In this document: piece by piece, positions 38,880-51,134 of the stretch
Numbering within the stretch: the stretch's first letter is position 1
How the letters are laid out: each line of letters starts with the position of its first letter
Assembly (NCBI GenBank): GCA_009746045.1
Contig: RPFO01001162.1
Location: 160,001-224,000 of the forward strand
Source of the DNA: Mesostigma viride
Taxonomy: Eukaryota > Streptophyta > Mesostigmatophyceae > Mesostigmatales > Mesostigmataceae
DNA length: 64,000 nt
Direction: 5' to 3'
The notes under the pieces: model-generated
The model's input: only the letters and a program-made list of their open reading frames with translations
Told to the model about the DNA's origin: nothing
Databases searched by the model: none
Program-made: the position numbers and the translations under genes

Positions 38880-40325
38880 TCACTTCAGACTGTAACCAGG
38901 GTTCATCAACCCATACAAGACCTGGTATTGTGGTCCTGCTGCTTGTGGCACCTTGGTCAGTGCATCTGCAGCATTGTCTTTGTCCCTGACGTGGGCTTTA
39001 GACTCCAGGTACTTGCATTCCTGTTTTAGCACAATCCAATCCAGGTCCGAGTGTACAGCCAAAGGATTGGCAAGGAAAGAGATGATAGATTGAGAGTCAG
39101 TCAGCAAATGTGCTTTCACTCCTGCAGAGCTACCAGCCTGGTGTTGAAGCCAGACCAGCAAGTGATTGAGATACCTTGCATGCAAGACAGAAGATACCAC
39201 AGCCCTGCATTCAGCTACATTGCTACTCACAGCTTTCCTCTTGTGCAATCTACTGAACCAGGAGACTAGTGACTTCTTCCCACCTTGGTTATGCAGGAAA
39301 AACAATCCAGCCTCTCTGGCTTGAACCTTGGTAACTACCCTGGACTCCATTGAACTATCCATCATGCACGTGATGTGAATGGGAGTAAACAGGTCCAGTG
39401 AGTGAAGCATCAAAGGTGGACCATCATGCAATAACTGCTTGATTGCCCGTGCTCCTACCTCCTGTAGTACCTCATCATCTACCCTGCTCACAAAAGCCAG
39501 GTGGGGTGCACATGTAGCACATAGCCAACCAAGCTTGCCTCTAATGGTAGGGCACATGTCAGGGGTGATGTGAACAGGCAGGACATCCAGACAAGACTTA
39601 ATGTATTCAGCAGAGGCCTGCATGGAACAAACCCAGCTGCCCTGCTGCTGCAGCAACTCAAGCATCATGCCACAGAACTTGACTGGCTCCTTGCCCAGCT
39701 CTAGCTGCTTGCCAATCTCAAAACTGGCAGACACCTGAGCTATGAAAGCATCCACTGCAGCTCTAGGACCTGAGATTAACTGATCATCCCCATGCCAGAC
39801 AAACATCATCATTCCATCAGGGTGTGGGATGACAAACAAGCAAGGGTCAATGTCATCATAGGTGGCCCCTAGCTTCATGAATACCTCCTGTGCAGACAGC
39901 CTAAAAATTTTTGGAGCTGACTGCAACCCTTCAACCCCCAGGTTTGGCCTCAACAAGGGTTGAACAATATCCCTGTGCCACACCTTAGGAGTATTCACCA
40001 CGTATACCTGACCTCTCCAGACCTGCTGTGCTATGGCAGGGTCCCCCTTTAGAAAGGCTCTTTTGATATCTGTGGCTTTACACACATAATTCTTCCCTGT
40101 ATTAAGCTGATGCAAAAACAAGGAAAGCAACACCTTGAGAGACGTTTGCTGAATACCAGGAGTATAAAGCTCAGCCTCTGTCAGCTCTGTAGAGCCCCTG
40201 AACTCAGTGACACATGGCCTAGCATGGAAAATGGGTGGTCCCCCATCAGCCTGAGGTTTATGCTTGCACACAAACTTTAACCTTAGCTTCTTGGCTCCAG
40301 CTGGCATAGCATCAAGAGGAGTCAC
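38880..40325 (-). CDS. Copia-type reverse transcriptase/RNase H (element part)
   Basis: A single 481-codon frame: DIKRAFLKGD (RT), the active-site equivalent WHGDDQL, EIGKQLELG, then RNase H (DSSMESRVVTK, SSNVAECRAV, HLLTDSQSIISFL) ending NAADALTKV. This is the C-terminal part of a copia pol. The frame itself looks whole, but the usual upstream integrase is absent. Confidence 0.88.
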   Translation of the reverse strand: MTPLDAMPAGAKKLRLKFVCKHKPQADGGPPIFHARPCVTEFRGSTELTEAELYTPGIQQTSLKVLLSLFLHQLNTGKNYVCKATDIKRAFLKGDPAIAQQVWRGQVYVVNTPKVWHRDIVQPLLRPNLGVEGLQSAPKIFRLSAQEVFMKLGATYDDIDPCLFVIPHPDGMMMFVWHGDDQLISGPRAAVDAFIAQVSASFEIGKQLELGKEPVKFCGMMLELLQQQGSWVCSMQASAEYIKSCLDVLPVHITPDMCPTIRGKLGWLCATCAPHLAFVSRVDDEVLQEVGARAIKQLLHDGPPLMLHSLDLFTPIHITCMMDSSMESRVVTKVQAREAGLFFLHNQGGKKSLVSWFSRLHKRKAVSSNVAECRAVVSSVLHARYLNHLLVWLQHQAGSSAGVKAHLLTDSQSIISFLANPLAVHSDLDWIVLKQECKYLESKAHVRDKDNAADALTKVPQAAGPQYQVLYGLMNPGYSLK

Positions 40326-40344
40326 AGGTGGTGTATGAGTGGGA

Positions 40345-42389
40345 CTACGTGCATCTGGAACAACCCACTCCTCCCTGGCTTTGGTAAAAGCCTCCAGCCA
40401 AATCTGCCCTAAGGTCTACCATGAACTGCGCCCACAAAACATTTTCTGCCACATCTACCCCGCTGCTGGCACGCTTTTGGTACAATTGTACCAACTGCTG
40501 GATAGGCTTGGCAGATTGATGTATGGGTGTGGATGCACGCAGGGATGCAAACCAATCACGCACATTATCACTAGTAGCATACGCATGTGAGAGCTTGAAC
40601 AACCATTCTCTAGCCTCGTCCTGGGTAATATGGCCCTCTGGCAACCCCGGGAAAACTAGTTTATCCTCTTTCTTCTTTGGATCAAACCTGGGCCTACACA
40701 AGGCCATGGTGGTTGTGGTTGTCGTTCCTGCAGGTGGCTGCTGCTGCTGTTGCTGTTGCTGCTGCTGCTGCCGCTCCCCGCCTGCTCGTTGCGCTGGTGC
40801 AGACTCTTGGTCGCCGTGTCCTTCTCTGCCCTGGTCTCCCCCCTTTTCTCCACCGTCCTCCCCCTCATCCCTCCTGCGCTTGGGTTGTGGCGCACACGCC
40901 TCCGCCTGTGACCGACGCTTGGCTGGCTTCAGGGAAGCCACCAGCCTCGCCACCGTGTCGGCCAGCCTGCCATGCTCCGCCGGGGTGAGCTCCCTCCCCT
41001 CGTCTAGCATCTGCTGTGCCAGACGGAGCTGCTGCCGAATGTCCTCCCGGTGCGACAATGTCGCTGGCCCAGGTTCTCCCCGGCCTGTGCGTCACCCTTG
41101 TGCGCGCCGCTGTGCCATCTCTGTTAGAGATGGTGTGTGTGGGCTGCGACAGAAAATGGTACAACTGCTCCGTGGAAATCCTCTCGTCCGGCATTAAACC
41201 AAATTCAGCTCTTACCGCCTCCCCCATGCACCCTCGCACCGCAGCCTTCTTGATGTTTTTGGACATGCGACGTCGCTGCTTGAGCATACGCCGCTCCAGC
41301 CTGCCGACGCTCGCCTCCCAGATGGCCAGCTTCCGGCGATAACGCTCCTCGGCCTCCCTGCGAGCCGGCCCCTGCGATGGCGCCAGCTCGGCGACCTTCC
41401 TGTACTTCCAGGACTTCATGTCGCGGGTCAGACGCTCACACCGCACCTTCAGGTGTGAGACATCTTAACCCTAATCCTCGCCGCGAGCGCCTCCGCCCTG
41501 TCGCGCTCCTGCTGCTCGCGCAGCTTCCTCTGCTCGATCGCATTGCGCCTCCGCTGCTTCTTCTCCCGCTCCGCCTTGAAGACCTCCAGCCTCCGCTGCG
41601 CCTCCTTCTCGCGCTCCTGCATGGCCGGTGTCATCTCCACCAGGTCTTCCGGCGGCGTCAGACGACGACGGTCCCGTCATGCAAGGAAAACTCGGACTCT
41701 TGCAGAATCCCGTCGATCTCCCTCGGGATCGTCTCCGACCGACGAAGGCGTTGGAAACACGCCAGGTCGCCACGCCTCACCACCTCATAGGTCGGCGACA
41801 CTGGCCTCCTCAGGGCCGCGCGGACCCGTGCAGCGTCCTCCATCTGCATGGCCCTCTCACGTGACCGCAGATCCTGCCGCCTCTCCTCCGCGGACTCCTG
41901 CTCTGCAAGACGACGTGCCAGGACAGCGTCGGCTTCCACCTGTGCCGATCGCGCCTCATCTGCCGACGAGGGCTGCATGCCAAACAAGCTGAGAGAGCTG
42001 GACTCTGACTCCCCGCCCGACTCCCCGCCAGTCTTCTCACCCGACGAGGTGACGCCCGGCCCCGCACCACACGGTGCATAGGGCGGACCCCTCGGAGCCC
42101 GTGCCACCACCGGTGTCGAGCCCCTCACCCGACGCATGAGAGGGATGCGCACGACTTCCTGCGCAACGTCCCGGTAAGACGGGTCCTCCTCCTCAACGTC
42201 ATCGGGGTGCATCTCATCCCGAGTGTTCCTGTCCGAAATCTCCTGGCGCAAACTCGCCAGATCCGAGTCTGATGTCCCCGAGTCGTCAGACATGGGGGAC
42301 GAGGATGACTGATACGGCACCTCCTCTTCTGAAGATGCCTCGCTCATCAGGGCCTTGCCCTTGTTGTTCGGAGCGTTCTTGGGAGCCAT
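40345..42389 (-). CDS. Copia-type gag region (element part)
   Basis: Same-sense frames at 41658-42389 (starts MAPKNAPNNKGKALM; acidic/Ser-rich, then Arg/Glu-rich), 40865-41446 and 40345-41058. The last holds a basic PKRRRDEG stretch, a glutamine run encoded by a CTG/CAG repeat near 40738-40777, and a capsid-like helical stretch (EAREWLFKLSHAYATSDN). It looks broken, with about two breaks. Confidence 0.65.
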
Positions 42390-42862
42390 GTTTCGAAAAA
42401 TGTGGGTAGAAAAAGAGAGTGTGAAAAATGGGTTTGTTTTGCTCGTCGTTTAACTCGTGTGTTTTTACCGGAGTTTTTTTATGCAAGTTATGGGAAACAC
42501 AGAGCTGGAAATGCTCAGGCAGTGCCAAATGGCGTGTGTGTGAACGACGAGACACCTTGGCATTAGGATAGAATGGCACATATACCGCTGGCCAGCCGTC
42601 ACTTGCGGCTGACCAGACTTTGCGTAAGTTAAGCCTAACTTACTGATCCTGTACGGACTAGCCTATCAGTTACAACCTGATCTATTCAGTCCTAACATGA
42701 CAACTACAGTCCCGGTACTGAGGTACCGGCTCATCACATACTGAGTGTAGCCACGTGTCCATGCCACGACTGCTCTAGTCCAGCACCGTCCCAGTACCCA
42801 ATTGGGCGCCGGCGGTGCTGGCACGTGTCCACTTAGGCTACAGGCGGGAGACTTAGACTAAC

Positions 42863-42971
<109 letters not shown>

Positions 42972-43145
42972 GATCGACTCAGCCACCGCGTAGCTTTTAT
43001 CTAATATAAGGCTCGGCACGGCCACTTGTGGCGTGCTATCCAAGGGGCTACGTACAATCCTCCTTTGTGCAGAGAAGTGATTCCCCGGCACAGAAACTGC
43101 AAGTAGAAGGCGTGGCGTAACACTGGTAACTTTTTGAACATGCAC

Positions 43146-43454
43146 TGAAGTAAGTAAATAATTAATTAAACTCATGCTCCCGTTGGGGAGTCACGGAGCA
43201 CCGAAGTGCTTACTGTGTTGCACAACAGGAGAAAGGGCAGAGACCCCCTTTCTCCTTCATGCCAAAGGCATGCCACAGCTGCAATCGGACAACACGCCAA
43301 ATGATCCGGCAGGATCTGTGGGTGCAATAAGACCCATGTGAGCATGTCATAACAAGGAGCGTGGGCAAGTAATCTGGGCATAGCCGGGACGTAGCATGGC
43401 TGTACCATTAATCAATTAATTAGACTCGTGCGCCCGTTGGGGAGTCACGGAGCA
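43146..43454 (-). mobile_element. Two tails of a third hairpin-ended retroelement family
   Basis: In minus orientation both ends read GTGCTCCGTGACTCCCCAAC, then GGG(A/C)G, then TAATTAATT (43146-43205 and 43408-43454). The 43206-43407 segment between them contains a GGAGAAAGGG/CCCTTTCTCC inverted pair and no ORF. It looks like a short SINE-like unit ending in the same kind of tail as the LINE. Confidence 0.5.
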
Positions 43455-43458
43455 TTAA

Positions 43459-45249
43459 CCCGTGTTTTTTTAATTAGAACGCGATATATCGCCTTGTAAG
43501 CTTTTTTTAGAACGCATATAGCACCTAAGGAATTTTTTTTTCATGGTCATGTATTTACTTTCCTGAAAGCCCATAAATCAAAGTTTTTTTTGAGCTACTC
43601 AGACCTACAACATGCTAATTAAGTAGAGAGATACACTGGTTTGAATACAGGGGGGTCTGACCATGACCGCGATTTGTTGACCCTAGGTCATAATTAAGTC
43701 ATGTGCTTATTCACAAATGGTTCATGAAAAAAATCTGGCCGGCTTCTTGCACGAGCTATGGGCAACATATGCAGGCTTAATTTGTGGAACAAAACCAAGG
43801 CCCATTGGGCCACTGGAGCTATTTTTCATTAGCATCACAAACACAACGCAGTACAACGCAGTGGGAAAAATGAGAGCCCTTCACTCACAACATGGCGCAA
43901 CGACATGAGCCCCATAAACGGGGCCATAGTGAGCTTGGAGGGTCAAAACGTTGAAAATAGGTGTTGTATAAGTTATACAGCATCAAACATGCATCAAACA
44001 TCATGACTGGATGACCTAATATGACTGAATCAGGCAGCCATAGATAGCCAAAGCATCATCCACTCTCACAACGTGTTGAGCACATGCCTCGTGGGAAGGG
44101 AGGTGCTGGGTTTTCATTCCATAACGCGTGCACTACTGAAAGATAGAGGCACGTGTAATGAAAGGCTTGGATAGGCTGAGTGATCCATGAGCTTACATGC
44201 AGGCAAAGATGACGCTGGAATGCATGCTAGCAAATGGTGGCAAGATGCTAACAACACATGATTATACACCATGATTATGGGCACCTAGCTGATCGTCTTG
44301 CACAACAATCAACGCAGTATAAACCATCAATCAACATCCAATCCTCACGATATATGCATGGCTTGACGATGTATACAGCACCTAAATACTGCACAACTGC
44401 AACCTGCTATGGCTGACATGCAAGCAACGTCGAGTAGGATGGCGGTCTTAGAGAGGCTGGGCAGAGGTCGGTAGAAATAAGTGGAATTAAACTGGCAGAA
44501 ACTAGGTAGAAACAAGATATACCTACGCCTGCAAGCACTATATTGAGCCGGTGGCAGAGGCCATTTCCAGGAGTATACAGCATACCGTAGCAATAACCAC
44601 GGTCACGCCTTAGGCTATTTGCAGGCACCATCATGCCCGGAGCTACCCAATAAAAGTCTGCACAAATCTCGGTTTAGCCGAGAGTCCGGGCGTTCGGAAT
44701 GAATAAACATGTGTTAATTAAGAAGTCGAAACACCATGGAAATACCAAGCATGGTGCCGCAGCAGACCCGAGTCTTGCTGTAATAATATGTATGCCGGTT
44801 TCCAGGGTTTCCGCATGAAAGTTGGGTGAAAAACTGGAAAAACTACGTTTCCTTTGCCCCAGTATACCTCAACAAACTCGTAGAAACCTAATTATCAACC
44901 TTTGAACGCATCATCATGGTCGTGCCACCCAACAGCCACTGAAATTCGCGCGAAAACTGGCGAGATCAACCTGCCGCCATTGCCGTCGTCTTCACCTTCG
45001 TCCCGCGAAAATGCCCGATTTCAGTGGTACATATTCGTTTGCAGCTGTCACAAAAAAAATACCAAAAATACCAGGATTTGTTTCTTGAATTTTATGAGAT
45101 GTTTCTGACCTGTCACCTGTGTTGAAAGTTTCAGACCAAAAATCGCATGTTTAATAATAGGCTTGCCACGTGTCAGATTACAACGCGATACATCGCGTTC
45201 TAACTTCTAACCCTACAACTCGATGTATCGCCTTGTAAAAAAACACGTG
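43459..45249. mobile_element. TTAA-flanked non-autonomous TIR element, 1791 bp
   Basis: Ends CCCGTGTTTTTTTA and (inverted) CACGTGTTTTTTTA, flanked by TTAA (43455-43458 and 45250-45253). Subterminal copies of GCGAT(A/G)(T/C)ATCGC lie near both ends. No transposase or other gene recognised in the interior. Confidence 0.7.
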
Positions 45250-45330
45250 TTAACCCCGATGGATGGATGGATGGATGGGTGCAAACAGTCCTACCGGTCT
45301 AATCTATCTACAACAGCTATCTACATCTTC

Positions 45331-47405
45331 ACGAGCCACGAGCGGGCATGGCTGACGGCGGAGCTCAGAACTTTTGCGTCTGAGCCCCAAATGCAGTCAT
45401 GCAGATCACCTGCAACCGATGCGTCTTTTCTAGGCGCATCTGCTCCTATCATCGGTTACAGCTGTAACGCAGTATTGTGACCAGCCTGAAGCTATTACGC
45501 AAAGCACCACGGCGTCTTTCTAGGACGCATACGCTGATATATTTTCCCAACGCCATTACGCCCTATTATGGCCAGCAAACGCAACTCGACGAATCGCAGT
45601 TTGGAGGCTGCAATGTCAGAGCCACGCAAATACGCCTGCAGCCCCAGCTGCAGTTCTGCCTCCCGGCCTCCCAGGCAGCGGTGACCCTAGCCATGCAAGC
45701 GTTAGTGGTTCACTCGCGGCTGCTCACGCGGCCTCGACATCGGCATCGCCCGAAACCAAACGCAGTCACCCATCCGCGGTCCGCGAACCGCGTTTCACGC
45801 CCAAAACCTTCAATGTCGACGATTAGGACTGTTACAACATTGCCCCGTGTACTGCTCTGGAGTGCATTTTCTACGGGGATTACGCCTCGCTACTTGAGCT
45901 GCGCCTCCACCTTCACAGCATCAACCGTCTTCTCGAGCCAGATGGCCGCAGACTTCAAAACCGAGATCTGCTGCTGACGGGCCTCCACTACCACCGCGGC
46001 CCGACCTTCAGCACCTGATTCTCCGGCTCCCTCCTTACAAAGTCTTCCTGCGAGATCTGGGCTCCATCCATCTTCGCATCTACACTCCGCTCCATCCTTA
46101 CGGAGGTCATCCAGCAGCACGTGACCCGGGCCCCTTGCCGCAGTCTGATGTGGCCGCAATGGGAGGCACGTCGGCCATGCTGAGGCTGCTCCCACACATT
46201 TCCACCATGCACCATCACCTCCACCTCCACCCTCCTCGCCTCCACCTCCACTGCCGCCTCCACCTCCACTGCCGACACCAAAACCCAGCTCGGACCACGC
46301 CATCGACCAGCGCCTGAGTCCACGACCACGCCATCGCCATCGAATGCTTGCAAAGGCACCGCACTGAGGCATCACCGCCCAGGCGGTGAAGGACATCGCT
46401 GCCCAACCGGCATCTGCTGGCCCGGCCAGCGATGCTCCTCCCACCCAGACCTGGGCGGACCTGCTCAAGCACCACTCCACCACCACCACCTCCACCATCG
46501 CGGCACAGCTCAAGCAACAAGCCCTCGACCTCCGCGAGGAGGCCGACCGCACCCAGCGTAGCCACAATGTCATCGTCAAGCACTTCGACCAGCCGGCAGA
46601 TGAGACCTTGACGAGTCTTCTCACGGCATTTAAGCGGGACATTCTTGCCCCCATGCACATCACTGGTGAGCTGCGGATGTCGGCTGCCCGCCTAATCCCC
46701 GCGCGCGGGGTAAGGCTGGCCCGGCCGGCCCCTGCTCCTCACCTTTAAGTATACATGGCGGACAAGCTGTTGTTTCTTAAAAACCGCAAGAAGCTCTTGA
46801 GGACTCACTTCACGCTGGACGACGACCTGATCCTGGCCCAGCAACAACGGCGACGCGAGCTATGGCCGACCTACCTCCAGCTCCGGCAAAGCGCAGGGGG
46901 GAAGCCGGTATACTGGCGGGGGGACGTCATCCACGTCGACCACAAGCCCTGGCAGGCACCCCCTGCCACCCCAGTCTAGGGAATATAGCAGTAGTGTAGA
47001 TTAGTAGTAAGGCTTAGCCTAGTATCACGCGGCCCCCGCGCATGTGCGCCCATAATTAATGGCCATGGATGATGCGTTTCAGAGTTTAGCCACGCCCTGC
47101 CTATAATGGGACCCCCATGGATGATGCATTAAGAATTTAGCTCAGCCCTGCCTATACAGACTGAGTCACTCTCTGATGAGAAGCCATGCCCTAGCTCTTG
47201 TATAGCCATGATGATCTCCCCCCCCCCATGAGTCATCTAGCCTGTCACAGGCTCCCCTTAGTTGGGTTGAGCTTGAGACTCTGGGGGGTGCAGGTGCCCT
47301 TGGTGCACCTATAGAGCAAGTGTCGTTTACATTCCCACCCTTGCAGGAAGTAGCTTAGAATGTATATGAAAAGCCATATGCCCCTTCTCTGGGATATGTG
47401 CTACT
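45331..47405 (+). mobile_element. Half-LINE copy F, older, near full length
   Basis: Starts with GAGCCAC units just after a short (GGAT)n array (45258-45278). The 5' UTR, a diverged ORF1 and the 3' UTR follow. Clear ORF1 pieces lie at 46386-46748 (DIAAQPASAGPASDAPP...NVIVKHF) and 46755-46979 (LDDDLILAQQQRRRELWPTY). Many frame changes. It stops at TATGTGCTAC (47405) without the terminal tail. Confidence 0.82.
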
Positions 47406-48977
47406 GGATTGTTGCCAGTTTTGATGGTCCTAATGGAAGCTAGTTTAATGATGTTTCTAAAGCCGTAAAAATTCCCGCTGCTATCTTTACCTTTCCCGTC
47501 ATTTTGCGGTAAGATAACATTAGGCCTGCGCGATGCGCGCCCAACCTCTCCATGAAAGGGTGGCCTTTCTTGTGCGCCTGGGCGCGAATAAATGCCCTTT
47601 ACGGTACGTTCTTGTATTAAACGTCCTAAGGTAGCGCTTTCCTGCTTTCTTAGCTCGTTGAGCGTAAGCTTTTTGCCTTCTTTCCGGCCAGATGCAGCCA
47701 TGAAGTTGCGGGTCCTGGCGCTGCATCGCTGGATTCCTGGATGTTTTTTAGCAAGTTCGTCTGTGACGTGGCTGGCTTGCTGCAGCGCGTGGCCCACAAC
47801 CTGTCGGGAAGGTGTAATGCTTTTATTTCCATGCTTCTCTGAAATTTCTTTTGCTTTATAGACAGTTGTATTCGAGGAAATTCACGCGGTCTTCCTAAGC
47901 AGCGGCATCATTTTCCCCAGACACTGACGAGCTGGCACCTGTCTCCTAAAGAAAGTGGCTCGTGCTTGTTAGAAAGGAGGCAGTGTGCATTTTGCGGGAC
48001 GCAATGCTTTGGTGGCACATGCGTCAGGTAGGTTGTTCCAATGGTCTCTTCACCTTTCCCACTGAGTAAATGATAGCCTTTGTCATGCTAACCAGAGCAG
48101 CTAGCCACAGGTTGGCTGGATAAAAAGTCAGCTTATTTTCTCTTTATATACTGCGTGTGTGGTCCTCCACATGTCCGGCTTGTTGGGCATTTTGGAAGAG
48201 GGTTTTTAATGTGTTGTTGGGTGGAACAACTTGGTTGTTGGCACAAAATCACACATTATTAGCCTGAGATAGGCATGACATATGCTGCTCAGGCGTGTCG
48301 TCCTACCAGCCTTGCTGTTAAGGGTAGACTCCAAGGCTGGCTGTGCCGATGGAGGGGTGGGGCGTATGACGCTCCGGCCATCCTCCTCACACTCCGTGAT
48401 CAAAGTGGGCATGTTTTTGGGTGTCTAGGGTAGCAAAACAGATGTCATTTTGGCTCAGCACTAGCTCAATTCTCTTTTAGCGTCTACCCAGGTGGCATCA
48501 CAGGAAAATCAATAACTTGAGCTACGCTTGTCAGAATGAGCTCAAACTTTGGGGTTGTGTTTCCCCCCACTCAGTGGAATATAAAATGTATGGATGACCC
48601 AATCTGATGTGATTTGATTTATTTTTTTTGGCTCAAAAAAGTACCCATTTTGCGGGAAAATTAATAACTCAAACAAATGTGAGCATTTTGGCCATGTAAA
48701 TAGCCCAGCTTTTAAAAAAGTGGGGGAACTTTGCAGAAATGTATGGGCAGGTCATTTGGATAAGTGGTTTGTCTTGGGCAGAATATCTCATAAATAGCGT
48801 CTTTTTCTATTTTTAGCTCGCCACCGGTGCGTGGTTGGGGGTAGTACCCCCAACAAGTGGTGGCATGAATGTCCAAACATCATATTTATGGTACTCAATC
48901 ATCACTAGATGGTTCCCGAGTGCATTGGAACTGATATTCATTACAGTCAGTTTTTCAGGCTTTTGGACGTGCGAGTG
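47406..48977. other. Unassigned sequence with one possible minus-strand coding fragment
   Basis: A stop-free minus-strand frame at about 47420-47865 reads QVVGHALQQASHVTDELAKK, then RNFMAASGRKEGKKL, then LIQERTVKGI. Its Lys/Glu/Arg-rich, non-repetitive composition looks more protein-like than other frames here, and it is cut at its 3' end by half-LINE F. I do not recognise it. 47870-48977 shows no gene. Confidence 0.3.
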
Positions 48978-49662
48978 TGGGTGCTCGGAAGTGGTTATTC
49001 CGGGCAAAATAGTGTGACGGACCGGTTTGCCGCAGGTGGCAAAAGGTTCCGGCACTATTTAACCTAACTAGAACCTGGCCTCGTGGAGGGTGGGTTGAAT
49101 ATGAGACATCCGCCTGGGCCACTGAGCACGCAAATGTAAATGCGCCGGAGCTGTCCGGATTCGAACCCCTGACCTCCAAGGTGCACAGGTTTTAGTTAGG
49201 TTAAATAGTGCCGGAACCTTTTGCCACCTCGGCCGAATTAACTTGGGTGCTCGGAAGTGGTTATTCCGGGCAAAATAGTGTGACGGACCGGTTTGCCGCA
49301 GGTGGCAAAAGGTTCCGGCACTATTTAACCTAACTAAAACCTGTGCACCTTGGAGGTCAGGGGTTCGAATCCGGACAGCTCCGGCGCATTTACATTTGCG
49401 TGCTCAGTGGCCCAGGCGGATGTCTCATATTCAACCCACCCTCCACGAGGCCAGGTTTTAGTTAGAAATAGTGCCGGAACCTTTTGCCACCTGCGGCAAA
49501 CCGGTCCGTCACACTACTTTGCCCGGAATAGCCACTTCCGAGCACCCAAGTTAATTCGGCCGAATTAACTTGGGTGCTCGGAAGTGGTTATTCCGGGCAA
49601 AATAGTGTGACGGACCGGTTTGCCGCAGGTGGCAAAAGGTTCCGGCACTATTTAACCTAACT
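48978..49662. repeat. Palindromic arm/core array 1
   Basis: Alternating ~100-bp arms (TGGGTGCTCGGAAGTGG to TTAACCTAACT) and two ~125-bp cores (49070-49194 reversed, 49336-49460 forward). The cores carry opposite orientations, so the array is itself an inverted repeat. Each core begins AAAACCTG and ends CAGGTTTT, and contains a GGTTCGAATCC box (forward core 49362-49372). Confidence 0.9.
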
Positions 49663-51134
49663 TAGAGAGCTTTCTTCTGGTCCAGGTACGCCTGGACGTG
49701 TGCATGGCGGACATACGTGCCGGCGTTGTGCAAACCCGCCCTCCTGTATGATCAGCACGATTCGGCTTTGGATCGAGCCGGCCATCTATGTAGGAATCCA
49801 CCGCAGCCGCGCGTGGATCCGACGACCCTTCTACTGCCATGCCAGGGATCGATGCGCCAGCATGCAGATATTATATATTTTCTATATTATATATTTTCTA
49901 TATTGTATATTTTCTCTATGATATATTTTCTATGGGATAATCTGCAATTATGTAGTGGCGGGCTTTATCGGGCCGTTCCGAAGAGGACCACGTCAGGCAC
50001 TTAGCACAGCATGCATGGTCCTGGCCTTTAAGTGGACATGGGCTCACTGGCGCATGAGCCATAGTTTGATCTTGTGCCACGCCCATGCAGCTAGTAACGC
50101 TCTCCGCGGAGGAGCGCGCCAAGTTGTACCATGTTAGTTATAGCACGGCTTGACGTAGCCGAAAGTTCATGTCCTACGACTTAGGATGAGCTGTTCACGG
50201 CTAAGTTCTGGAAGGATTGCTTTGCCGGATAATGTCAAAACCAAGGTCATGCAGCGACCAATCCAGCGATGGTCGGACGTGGAGTCTGATCAGATCTTCT
50301 GAAGGGAGGCCCATGCAAGATGTACCCGGATGCTTGATTCTACTACTAAAAGGCGTCCGTACCGGTCCAAGGCATCTCCGCGCGGGATGTCGGATTCGGC
50401 AGCGAGTGCCAGCGACCCCAGGCTACGGCCTGACTGCACGTCGTGTCCCGTGTGACCAACGGACGCGGAGTCCCACGGCATGCGGCCGAGTTATTTTTAA
50501 CCCAGGAGCCAGGGCAGCACCCTCAGGTTGCAAGCTGGGCCGGTCATATCTCCGGCCAACCGTTCATACCCGGCTGGCCAGACGGATGATCACCGACTCT
50601 CCCCGAGCGGTCCGCGCAGCAGTATCCACCTCCTGTGGCAGTTCAGCAGCCCCTGTTAATAGGCCGGCCGGGCTTGACGGCAACAGCCTTGCAGCGGCGC
50701 TAACAGTCTGCATGGCGCGTTTCAGTGTCAGACAGCCACAGCTAGGCCACCCCCGGCGCAAGCATCGCGTGGGAAGCTGCTATTGCAGTCCTGCTCGATC
50801 TATAGGGATCGAGCCTTCCGGCTAGTGGCTATGAGTCGCGGCTCCCTGACTTCCTGGCGCGTGAGGGATCGACATGCAGGGCTTCTCGTGCACCCGTACA
50901 TAATGACTTCACCACTGAGTGCCGCACGGTGCATGGAGACGGCGCCAGGCGGCTGCGACTCATGCGAGTCTGGCCGATCAGGCATGCATGGTGGAGCCTG
51001 CAATCGTAGTCGGCAAACAGATGTACAACACCTTGTTGTTGTCGGTAGCCAACCAGTTGGCTATCCCGGGATCGAGTCGCCTAGCTGGGTCAGGGCACTC
51101 CTGGGCATGAGTACCCGTGCAGGGCGCGTCCGGC
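49663..51134. other. High-complexity DNA without recognisable genes
   Basis: Contains an AT-rich tandem stretch (TATATTTTCTATAT-type, 49868-49936) and otherwise mixed sequence with many GATCGAG-like words. No convincing ORF, RNA gene or element ends. Ends with CCGGC (51130-51134), duplicated at 53980-53984. Confidence 0.5.

Noticed and set aside
49362-49372. Functional tRNA gene at the B-box word
   Set aside because: No acceptor, D or anticodon arms fit in normal order, and T-stem pairing is lost between core variants.
50217-50825. 202-codon frame in the gene-free region
   Set aside because: Composition shows no domain, conserved motif or codon pattern, and similar-length frames occur on both strands there.
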